NCBI GenBank assembly: GCA_004335635.1
Contig: QAXH01006390.1
Span: 519-27,878, forward strand
DNA: 27,360 nucleotides
Origin: Chloromonas sp. AAM2
Lineage: Eukaryota > Chlorophyta > Chlorophyceae > Chlamydomonadales > Chlamydomonadaceae
Direction: 5' to 3'
Below the pieces are notes generated by a model, which was given only the letters and a program-made list of their open reading frames with translations, was not told the origin of the DNA and did no database searches. The position numbers and the translations under genes are program-made. Positions 8,841 through 16,279 of this stretch are shown here, in pieces. Position 1 is the stretch's first letter. Every line of letters begins with the position of its first letter.

Positions 8841-9410
8841 TAATTTGTAGTTTCTTTGAGTTTTTGTTCATTAATAAAAGTAATTTAGTTTAATTATCTA
8901 GCCATACTAATACAATTTACTAACCTTTTTATTTCCAGTAACTTTTAATTAAGTGGGTTGCCTTGCCAAGGCAAGTTACTAGAAGAAATAAAAAAAAATT
9001 CTTTTTTATGGTAGGAAAAAATTTTTATAAATTTCTCAAAGAAGGAAGAAAATGTTATAAAGTTTTTTTTTTTCAATGTTTTGTAGATTCCTTCGGAACC
9101 CTTAAGGTATATAAAACATCGCGAATTTTTTAAATCTTTCGAAAATATAAAATAAGTTAGTAAATATATTTTCTTTTTTTATAATTTTAATAAATCTATA
9201 ATAGAAAAAATTCCCATAAAAACTTTAATTTACGTTTATTTCTATTATATGTTATATAGTGTATTCATAAACTAGTCTTTTAACTAGTTCTATTAGTTAA
9301 TTCTCTTAAAAATTCACTAGATTGATGACCTAGTAAGGAATTAAAAAAATTTTAACCTTTTAATAAAAAAGTCTAGTTTTATTTTATTACATATATCACA
9401 AAAAAAAATT

Positions 9411-9461
9411 ATTATTTAAATTCCCTGTACGTTTATTTTTCGTACAGGGAATTTAAATAAT
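9411..9461 (-). terminator. 21-bp perfect hairpin downstream of rps3
   Basis: 9411-9431 pairs perfectly with 9441-9461 around a 9-nt T-rich loop. It is the second strong stem after the rps3 stop and lies about 790 nt upstream of rpoC2. It is a candidate 3'-end stabiliser or intercistronic processing site. Confidence 0.55.
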
Positions 9462-9707
9462 ACCAAACAACTTTAAAATTAATTATAATTATATAGAAAA
9501 ATAATCAAAAATAATTTTTACGCGTTTTTCAGTTTTAAAAATGTAAGCAAATAATTTAAACAAAAACTATTTAACAATCTTTTTTTTGTCTAAAAAAAAA
9601 AAAAAAAAAAAACAAAAAATTTTTTGTTTTTTTCGCGTACAAACGAAAATCTTCGTTATTTGTAAGTTTAGGTTCAGTTGTAGGAAAAAATACCTTAAGC
9701 TATTTTT

Positions 9708-9763
9708 CCGGACGACGCAATTTAAGTAGAATTAACCGGACGACGCAATTTAAGTAGAATTAA
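9708..9763. repeat. 28-nt tandem duplication
   Basis: Two perfect 28-nt copies (9708-9735 and 9736-9763) begin with CCGGACGACGCAATTTAAG. The second copy's tail forms the left arm of the adjacent 26-bp hairpin, so the duplication gives that hairpin a second possible left arm. Confidence 0.9.
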
Positions 9764-9801
9764 AAAGAATTCTAAGAATTCTTTTTAATTCTACTTAAAT
9801 T
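9747..9801 (-). terminator. 26-bp perfect hairpin in the rps3 3' region
   Basis: 9747-9772 pairs perfectly with 9776-9801 around a TAA loop, 66 nt beyond the rps3 stop. Its inner part (ATTAAAAAGAATTC) resembles the hairpin at 23634-23670. It is the strongest stem in this spacer and a likely mRNA 3'-end element. Confidence 0.65.
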
Positions 9802-9866
9802 TTCTATTGGAATAAAAACTCGCGTTTCTTAAATTTTTAAAAAATCTTTTAAATTCTTATAAAGAA

Positions 9867-12023
9867 TTACAGAAGTTTCGTATAGCCTTTGAAAATCCAT
9901 ACTTTAACACCAATAATACCATAGATAGTGTTAGCAGTTTTATATGAATAATCAAGATTTGCACGTAAAGTTGATAGAGGAACACGACCAGCACGAACCC
10001 ACTCACTACGAGCAATTTCAGCACCGTTTAAACGTCCAGAAACTTGAATTTTAACCCCTTTAACACGATTAATTTTACCGTCACTAGAAGAAGTAGGAGT
10101 ACGCATTAAATCTTCTTTAGCGTCTTTAATAACTTTACGGAAAGCCTTACGTTGTTCTAAAGCATCTACAACATAATCTGCAACAACAGAAGCTTTAGCT
10201 TTAACACTTTTTTCTTTAACAGAATAAAATTTGATAGCAATTTTAGGTGTTAATTGAATATTATCAATATACATGTTTCGTTGTTTTTCAATTTGTTCTA
10301 AGAAAATGTCTTGTAAAGTTTTTTCTAAATCAGCTTTTGAATGACTGTTATCTAAAACTAAACGAACACGTTCTTGGATTCGAGTTCTTTGTTCTTCTGG
10401 ACTTTGTCCTTCAGAATTAATAGTCCCGAATAAGAAAGAAGCATGTTTTTTTGTAAATTGTTTAAGTTTACGTAAATCTTTACGAGCTTCGGCGATAGTA
10501 GATAAATATAAATAAATATTATCAGATCGATGTTTTTTAACCGTTTGTTTTAAATATTCAATTAATTGAACTTTACGACATTCGTTTTCAATATTATTTA
10601 ATTTTTTAGAAATTACAGAGTTTGAGTTAGTACTCATTAAAGTACCTACACTAGGTTCATTTAAACGTGATAATGATGGAAGACTATCTTTTGTTTGTGT
10701 TAAGTCAGAGTTTTGTAAAGTATATTGTAATTTTTGTTTACGTTTCACATGAGAAACGTATTCTTTTAAATCTTTTAAAAATTTTAACATTTGGTAATAA
10801 CTTGCAGTTGAAATTGTACCAAAAGTAATAAAATCTTTTCTTAAAGATTCCATTTTTCTTAAAGATTTCTGTTCTAAAACAGAAATTAAATTAATTAATT
10901 TAGGTAATGGTTTTTGAGCTAAGCGTGGTTGAACTAATTTAAAATTCCATTTTTTACTCACATTATTTGATGTTTCAAAATTTGAAGAATTTTGAAGTTC
11001 TAAAATTGAAGATTTTAGAACTTGTAAGAATTTTTTATTCATTTTATTTCTATAAATTGAAACAAATTTTTTCTTTAAACGTGATTGGAAAATATTACCT
11101 GGTTTTTGGGCAAAACTTGATTTAGAACCGGGGAAAAATTTTCCTTGAAAATTTTTCACTTTTGAGAATTTTCTTTTAATACTATTTAAATTTCTGTTCG
11201 AACGTGAAGATACAGTATTACGATTGTTTAACCCTTTATTACGATTTCCTTTATTATTTAGAGTTAATTTTTGAATAACTTTATTTCCTTTTTTTGTTAA
11301 GAAGAAGCGCGCTTCACGTGCAAGTTGTTTATAACGACGACGAATTGATTGACGTTTTCTTAAACGTTTTAAAACTAAACGTTGACGACGCATCTGGCTT
11401 TTTGTTAATCGTGTAAACTTTGAACGAGGAAATACATTACCTTCTGTCTTTTGGTTTCCTTTTAAGCGTGAAGTGCCACTTGCTCCTTGACCTTTTTTAT
11501 CCATTACTGAATCTTTATTTTCTTCGTTATTAACACTAGGCGGAGAAAATTTCTCTGAAATTTTCTCCTTAGGAAAAAATTCTTTAGAATTTTTTCCGCC
11601 TTCTAAAGCATTAACTCCTGATTGATCTAACGATTCATTTAATTTGAATCTTAAATGTTGAAAATAACGACGTGTTTTTTGTAATTGACTAACAAAATTG
11701 CGGTTAATTTTTAGATTTTCAATTGATGATTTAATTAAATCACAATTTTCTGCATGAATTTGAATTCCAATTTCATATGGAATTAAACCTCTTTCAATTT
11801 TAATTTGAGTAATTTTTGAAACAATTGATGGTTCATTTTCACGTTGTTTCTTTAATACCGGATTTAATAATTGTGGAAACAATTGAGTTAATGTTTGTCT
11901 TAACATACGATCTTCTAAAACGCTTTGTGCATATTTGTTTTTATGAAAGCGTGCAAACCATTGTGATTGGTGTTTTTTTGTAATACCAACACGTAAACCC
12001 AAAGGATGTACTTTTTGACCCAT
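9867..12023 (-). CDS. rps3: Plastid 30S ribosomal protein S3, expanded
   Basis: Encodes 718 residues; bacterial and plant S3 are about 215-235. The N-terminus is canonical ([14 protein letters not shown]) with the start of the KH region around 60-110 ([20 protein letters not shown]). The C-terminus is also canonical: [23 protein letters not shown], then [14 protein letters not shown]. Between about 110 and 590 is a lysine/arginine-rich insertion, partly coiled-coil-like, with no recognised domain. Chlamydomonas-type S3 carries a similar insertion. A 62-nt twin-hairpin element is translated in frame at 142-162. S3 binds 16S rRNA at the mRNA entry side of the small subunit. The gene lies between petG and rpoC2 on the same strand. 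No clear Shine-Dalgarno sequence precedes the ATG. Confidence 0.96.
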   Translation of the reverse strand: MGQKVHPLGLRVGITKKHQSQWFARFHKNKYAQSVLEDRMLRQTLTQLFPQLLNPVLKKQRENEPSIVSKITQIKIERGLIPYEIGIQIHAENCDLIKSSIENLKINRNFVSQLQKTRRYFQHLRFKLNESLDQSGVNALEGGKNSKEFFPKEKISEKFSPPSVNNEENKDSVMDKKGQGASGTSRLKGNQKTEGNVFPRSKFTRLTKSQMRRQRLVLKRLRKRQSIRRRYKQLAREARFFLTKKGNKVIQKLTLNNKGNRNKGLNNRNTVSSRSNRNLNSIKRKFSKVKNFQGKFFPGSKSSFAQKPGNIFQSRLKKKFVSIYRNKMNKKFLQVLKSSILELQNSSNFETSNNVSKKWNFKLVQPRLAQKPLPKLINLISVLEQKSLRKMESLRKDFITFGTISTASYYQMLKFLKDLKEYVSHVKRKQKLQYTLQNSDLTQTKDSLPSLSRLNEPSVGTLMSTNSNSVISKKLNNIENECRKVQLIEYLKQTVKKHRSDNIYLYLSTIAEARKDLRKLKQFTKKHASFLFGTINSEGQSPEEQRTRIQERVRLVLDNSHSKADLEKTLQDIFLEQIEKQRNMYIDNIQLTPKIAIKFYSVKEKSVKAKASVVADYVVDALEQRKAFRKVIKDAKEDLMRTPTSSSDGKINRVKGVKIQVSGRLNGAEIARSEWVRAGRVPLSTLRANLDYSYKTANTIYGIIGVKVWIFKGYTKLL
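11539..11600 (-). repeat. Twin-hairpin element, NSKEF module (in rps3)
   Basis: A 62-nt element with the same ends, joint (CCTTAGG) and length as 5935-5996 in rpoC2. Translated as [14 protein letters not shown] followed by SEKFSPP (residues 142-162). Stem differences from the rpoC2 copy are paired (for example G-C becomes A-T within the second hairpin). Confidence 0.88.
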
Positions 12024-12189
12024 ATTTTAATTGTATTTTTTTTTTTAATTTAAGCCTATATCTCTTACCTTTTTAAAGTATTTTTAAAGGAGAAATTTTA
12101 TAGAGAAGACTTAATTAGAACCTTTTTCGTAATAAATAGCCCTATTGTAGATTTTAATATTTATAAAAATTTTCAAAGGAAATTTTTCG

Positions 12190-12307
12190 GGAAAAACCGA
12201 AGGTTTTTCCTATGAGTGAAAAAATTTTCGAAGAAAATTTTTTCCCTGCTCGGAAAAAAACCGGAGGTTTTTTTCATAAGGGTCTTTTCGCCTACGGCGA
12301 AAAGCCC
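12190..12307. repeat. Cluster of four palindromic hairpins
   Basis: Four stems follow in a row, all with 3-nt loops: 12190-12198/12202-12210 (GAA), 12218-12229/12233-12244 (GAA), 12252-12261/12266-12275 (about 10 bp, loop region GGA), and 12284-12292/12296-12304 (TAC). The last two, with the CATAAGGG joint, are the spacer counterpart of the YGEKA elements in rpoC2, and their minus strand is open in the same frame. Confidence 0.82.
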
Positions 12308-12601
12308 GATAATTTTTTTTTTTATCTACAATTTATAATTTACTTCATAAAATTATAATAATTTTTATAGACGGAATAAAATCTTAAGATAATAAAAACT
12401 CCGGAGGAATTTTTATTATTATATTTTTTTAAGCACGTTTGCATCTTAACTATGATATGGTGTTTTATTTTTAGATATCTATAAATCTATAATTTTATAA
12501 AGTTTTCTGGGCGTATTTTCTTTTTTTAGGTTCAATCATTTTGAAAATATCTTTACTGATTAAATCTTTTATTTAATATAAATAAAATAATATATTGAAG
12601 G

Positions 12602-12660
12602 AAAGGTAAGAAAAATTCTTTTAGAATTTTTCTCTTAGGGTCCCTTTTGGGCCTGCTAAA
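12602..12660. repeat. Palindromic element relative
   Basis: AGAAAAATTC (12609-12618) pairs with GAATTTTTCT (12624-12633), followed by CTTAGGGTCCC and a decayed GGGCC half. The layout matches the twin-hairpin family but the second stem is weak. Confidence 0.6.
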
Positions 12661-12690
12661 TTTCCTTCAGAAATTTTCTTAATTCTAACT

Positions 12691-12723
12691 AAGCGTAGGT
12701 GTCGCTAAGCGACACCTACGTTT
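12691..12723 (-). terminator. GC-rich hairpin between petG and rps3
   Basis: CGTAGGTGTCGC (12694-12705) pairs perfectly with 12709-12720 around TAA; A-T and G-T pairs extend it to 15 bp. It is unusually GC-rich for this spacer. It may mark a processed end between petG and rps3. Confidence 0.5.
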
Positions 12724-12952
12724 GCCTATAAGAACACAAACTTGTCTCGGATAAAAAAATATCCGCTTTATAGTAATATTTCCTTTCGGGATATAAAAAA
12801 CTTTGTATTAATAGGAAATAAATCGCAATTTATCTAAATACTTGTTTAGATAATTTATTGTTTTTTTCATGTTTGTCGATCTCTTTAGTACCCGTGAGGT
12901 AGATAAAACATTGCATTTAAAAGAAATTTTTGATTTCAATTAAATGTATAAG

Positions 12953-12982
12953 GGTCAAAAAAAACCTTAGGTTTTTTTGACC
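12953..12982 (-). terminator. Hairpin just downstream of petG
   Basis: GGTCAAAAAAAACC (12953-12966) pairs with GGTTTTTTTGACC (12970-12982) around TTA with one bulged A, 22 nt beyond the petG stop. The same core with GTCA ends recurs at 15129-15151. It is a likely petG 3'-end element derived from the dispersed repeat family. Confidence 0.55.
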
Positions 12983-13004
12983 ACCATTCAATTGAAAATC
13001 TAAA

Positions 13005-13118
13005 TTAGAAACTAGCTAAATCACCTCTACGGTATTGTAAATATGCAGTTACAAATAAACCAGCAATAGTTACTGGTACTAATCCTAATACAATTCCAGA
13101 TAATAACGGTTCAACCAT
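13005..13118 (-). CDS. petG: Cytochrome b6f complex subunit V
   Basis: Encodes 37 residues ([20 protein letters not shown] at the N-terminus, ending [10 protein letters not shown]), the full family length and close to the plant sequence. A single transmembrane helix spans about residues 5-27, with a basic stromal tail containing YRRGD. PetG is needed for assembly and stability of cytochrome b6f in the thylakoid membrane. The ATG is preceded by AU-rich sequence without a clear Shine-Dalgarno motif. It follows psbL on the same strand after about 720 nt, and a hairpin lies 22 nt after its stop. Too short for ordinary ORF finding, but identification is secure. Confidence 0.97.
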   Translation of the reverse strand: MVEPLLSGIVLGLVPVTIAGLFVTAYLQYRRGDLASF

Positions 13119-13842
13119 ATTTATATATAATTAATTTTTAATTTATAGAAGTTTAAATTATGTGTTTTATTTTATTTTATTGATTATATAGTTAAAAACT
13201 ATAATTAAATCATCTAAACTTCTAAAAGATCTCCTAACTCTTTATTTCAAAAAATTTAATTTAAATTAAATTTAATAGATTTTTTAAAAGGAGTAATATC
13301 ACTTCCATTATTTGTAATAAATATAATAAATTTATAAAAAATTTTTAACTAATGTTTTTTTTTTTTTTATTCTATCATATTTTTTTTAGTAAAAATAGAT
13401 TATAAACCTCTATTACTAAAAAAAAATATTTATTTTATATAGATACAAAAGTTTTTTTTAATTTGTTTTATTGTTAATTTTTTTATAAACCATATAAATT
13501 TCAATATAAAACAAATTAATATAATTTATATTAAATTATAATAAAATTATTTTCAATTATCTTAAAAAGATCAAACAAAAAAGAATGTATTATTTGTTTA
13601 AATAGGTTTAGTTTTTGTTTTTTTTCTAGACAAAAACAAATTACACACATGTGTATGCACTAATATCTTTTTCACTTAAAAATTTTGTATTATCAATTGT
13701 AAAAATATTATAAAAATCGTTTATAACGTGTGAAGCCCTATCCTAATAAAAGCTTCACACGTTATAATCAATAAAATGTTTTTACTGTTAATAAGTTAAA
13801 CTTTTATGTCTTAATCTAATTATTTTTTAATTATTTTTTAAA
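13119..13842. other. Spacer between psbL and petG
   Basis: No gene seen. Apart from the strong hairpin at 13721-13767 this is AT-rich sequence with long T and A runs (for example near 13350-13390) and no twin-hairpin element. Confidence 0.7.
13721..13767 (-). terminator. 16-bp perfect hairpin downstream of psbL
   Basis: TTATAACGTGTGAAGC (13721-13736) pairs perfectly with 13752-13767 around a 15-nt loop, about 76 nt beyond the psbL stop. It is a likely psbL mRNA 3'-end stem. Confidence 0.6.
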
Positions 13843-13959
13843 TTAGTTAAAGATGTAACTTGAGAATAAAACAGCTAAAACGAAAATTAATAGAAGTCCC
13901 CAGTAAAGACTTGTACGGTTTAATTCAACAACTTGTTTATTTGGATTAGGTCTAGCCAT
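13843..13959 (-). CDS. psbL: Photosystem II small subunit PsbL
   Basis: Encodes 38 residues, the normal length: [20 protein letters not shown] at the N-terminus, ending VLFSSYIFN. The N-terminal stromal part is followed by one transmembrane helix (about 17-37). PsbL sits at the photosystem II monomer interface and supports QA function and dimer stability. The start codon is a plain ATG, so no editing is needed as in some land plants. It is downstream of psbF on the same strand, a remnant of the ancestral psbE-psbF-psbL-psbJ operon; psbE and psbJ are not in the window. Confidence 0.98.
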
Positions 13960-14322
13960 AATATAATAAAATAATTTTTTTTAGGTCTAATAACGCTTTA
14001 ACAACTTAGAAAATTTTTACTCTTTTCACAGCGTTTAAAAATCAAGTAGTAAAAAAATTATATATATTTTTTTGAGCATACTTGAAACACGATCTGTGAC
14101 CGCTAAAAAAGAAAAATTTTAAAGTAAAAATTTTTTTATAGCGTGACAAAAATTTTCTTTTATGATGTAACAAAATTACATCATTTAGCGCACTTTGTCG
14201 CTGTTTAGCGTGTTAGCCTACTTTTTTTTTACTTATCTAAGTTGAAAGATAATATAAAAAAATTTTATTTAATAATTTTAAAGATTAATTTTTAATATTA
14301 TCTCTATTTTACTATAGATTGA
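13960..14322. other. Spacer between psbF and psbL
   Basis: No gene seen. It contains a 9-bp hairpin at 14162-14184 and a moderately GC-richer patch near 14185-14220 (AGCGCACTTTGTCGC). No twin-hairpin element. Confidence 0.65.
14162..14184 (-). terminator. Short hairpin downstream of psbF
   Basis: ATGATGTAA (14162-14170) pairs with TTACATCAT (14176-14184), loop CAAAA, about 140 nt beyond the psbF stop. It may mark a psbF 3' end. Confidence 0.4.
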
Positions 14323-14457
14323 TTAACGTTGGATAAATTGCATTGCCGTGATAGATCCTAAGAAGAAAATAGTAGGAACTGCAATTGCGTGAATAGCTAA
14401 CCAACGTACAGTAAAAATTGGATATGTAATAGTTTCAGCTGATTTTCTTGTAGTCAT
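14323..14457 (-). CDS. psbF: Cytochrome b559 beta subunit of photosystem II
   Basis: Encodes 44 residues: [20 protein letters not shown] at the N-terminus, ending AMQFIQR. The [17 protein letters not shown] stretch is the transmembrane helix; its histidine (H23) is the axial haem ligand shared with the PsbE histidine. It acts in the thylakoid membrane next to D1/D2, in photoprotection and assembly. It is the first gene of the minus-strand series psbF-psbL-petG-rps3-rpoC2. Its long upstream spacer carries several hairpins that could be leader structure. No clear Shine-Dalgarno sequence is seen. Confidence 0.98.
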   Translation of the reverse strand: MTTRKSAETITYPIFTVRWLAIHAIAVPTIFFLGSITAMQFIQR

Positions 14458-14588
14458 AAAACAACAGTTTAATTAAGTAATGGAATAAGAGAAATTGGAG
14501 GTTTAAAAAAAATTTTTTTTTTAAATTATAAAGAAAATATTGGATGAAAAAGAATTAAATTATAAGAATTCTTTTTTATTCTTTTTCA

Positions 14589-14880
14589 CGTTAATAAATC
14601 TTTGACTTATTAACGGGGAAAATCTCGTACAAACAAATTCTCTTATTCCAGATTATCAAAACATTGATAAAATTTTATTTATTAATGTCTAAGTAAATAT
14701 TTTTAATTAATTAGATTCAATTATTGAATTTTTTATCAATGTAAACCTGAAAGCACGGATGAATTAAAAAATTTAAAATTTTTGTAGGGATCTCAAAGTT
14801 TTAAATAGCCTAAATCTAAAAATTCAAAGGAATTTTTAGCCGGTATTTAAAACTTCGACATGCTTAACCGTAAAATACGG
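14589..14880. other. Structured region upstream of psbF
   Basis: Hairpins in order: 14589-14597/14607-14615 (9 bp); 14671-14682/14731-14742 (12 bp, with a small palindrome in its loop); 14796-14807/14844-14855 (12 bp, extended by two C-G pairs after a bulge and enclosing a perfect 10-bp stem 14816-14825/14830-14839); and CCGTA/TACGG at 14868-14880. It is more structured and GC-richer than its surroundings. It may be the psbF leader on the minus strand or a noncoding RNA; I do not recognise a known RNA. Confidence 0.4.
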
Positions 14881-15128
14881 ACCCTTTTCGGGAGGATAAA
14901 AACTATGGAAAATGAAAAATATATATTTTATATATTATATATTATATATTATATAGTTTATAAAAATCAAATAATTATGTAGTATAAATATACTATTGAG
15001 CAATTTTTTACTAGACTTTATATTATACATAAAAGATAAGGTAAAAAAAACAATGACCGAGTGTTAATAATCATATCATATAATAAAAAAAGTTTTTAGT
15101 AGGAAAAAACTCTAATTTTTTCCTAGAG

Positions 15129-15151
15129 GTCAAAAACCTAAGGTTTTTGAC
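15129..15151. repeat. Palindromic-family hairpin
   Basis: GTCAAAAACC pairs with GGTTTTTGAC around TAA, the same core and ends as the petG-proximal hairpin at 12953-12982. Confidence 0.65.
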
Positions 15152-16175
15152 GCACTTAAAAAAACTAATAAGTACTATTTTGTCTAATCTTTTTTTGCCG
15201 GGATTCCCATGAATTTTTGGATTATTAGTTTTTAACTCATCGATTATAACCTTTATAACTTAGAAAAGTTATATTTCTTTCCTAATTACTATCACACGTG
15301 AATTCTAAAGAGAAATCACAGAATTAGTTATTTATTATCAATTTAAATAATAGATAATTTGATGCGCGTTAAAAAGAAACACTTAGGACTTTTTCGAAGT
15401 CCGCTAAAAAATTTTTTATATGAGATTTTCAACAAGATAGACCATATTTTAAACATCGTCTATTGTAATTTTCATTAAATAAGATTTTTTAAATTTACAT
15501 TTATTTTTAGATATATAATTCTATAAAGTTAGGATTATATATATATATCATATATATTTATACATATATAAATTAGTTCATTATTAATAGTTTACTATTA
15601 ATAAAGATTTTTTATTTTTTCTTAATATATGTTCAAAATTTTCGATGGTTAAGATAAACTTGTAACTTGTAAAATTTTTTATTCTATTAAATTAAATATG
15701 TTTTTAAAAGTGCGCAGTGTAGCACTATACATTATCTAATAAAAATACCTAATAATTAAAAAAAAAAATTTTTTTAAATTATAGAAGAACTTATTACCAT
15801 AAAGAAAATAATGTATTAAACCAAATAAATGTTTATAATTTTTTGTTGAAAAATCGATATAAATTTTTAATGTGTGTAATGCCTTAATTTAATGTCAATC
15901 ATAAGAGTAGTATTGTAAAATAATAACTCCAACAACCTTATTTTAGTTTTAGAGAAATCTTAGGATATCCATTTTAACTGTTGAATGGGTTTAACCCATT
16001 GTCAAAATAATACATTAATATAATTATTAATGAGAAACATAATAAATATAAAAACTATATTTATTAGATACATAAAAATATATAAAATTATAAAATTCTT
16101 TAATTTTTAAGCTGGATATCTTATGTATAAAATTATAAGAGGTGTTGCGTACCGACTTTTTAAAAATAGAAATTG

Positions 16176-16203
16176 TTGACGTTGTATAAAAAAAGTATAT
16201 AAA
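16176..16203 (+). promoter_or_regulatory. Candidate sigma70-type promoter of rpoBa
   Basis: TTGACG (16176-16181) and TATAAA (16198-16203) are separated by 16 nt, close to the bacterial-type plastid promoter consensus. Initiation near 16210 would give a leader of about 70 nt. In AT-rich spacer such matches can arise by chance, so this is a candidate only. Confidence 0.4.
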
Positions 16204-16279
16204 TTTTTTTTAGCATCTCGGATTGATTTATTGAAAAAAAAAAAAAAAGAAAAAAAAAAATAATAATAATAAACTAATT

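Larger units (their letters stand above)
8619..9866. other. Spacer between rps3 and rpoC2
   Basis: No gene seen. It holds a spacer twin-hairpin element (8788-8840), a copy of the TTTCAATGTTTTGT dispersed motif near 9067, a 21-bp hairpin (9411-9461), an A-run near 9591-9610, a 28-nt tandem duplication (9708-9763) and a 26-bp hairpin (9747-9801). On the minus strand these lie in the rps3 3' region and the rpoC2 5' region. Confidence 0.75.
12024..13004. other. Spacer between petG and rps3
   Basis: No gene seen. It holds four consecutive palindromic hairpins (12190-12304), a twin-element relative (12602-12660), a GC-rich hairpin (12691-12723) and the petG-proximal hairpin (12953-12982). Confidence 0.75.
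14458..16279. other. Divergent spacer between psbF and rpoBa
   Basis: No protein gene seen in 1.8 kb. The psbF-proximal part (14589-14880) has a run of hairpins. The middle has ATATT/AT-rich microsatellites (14920-14955, 15537-15575), two palindromic-family hairpins (15129-15151, 15388-15404) and a short palindrome AATGGGTTTAACCCATT near 15984-16000. The right end carries a candidate rpoBa promoter and an A-rich leader. Promoters for both transcription directions should lie here. Confidence 0.6.

Noticed and set aside
14740..14880. Possible known ncRNA (rnpB, ssrA, group I intron core, hammerhead)
   Set aside because: No diagnostic motif of these RNAs was recognised, so it is listed only as a structured region.
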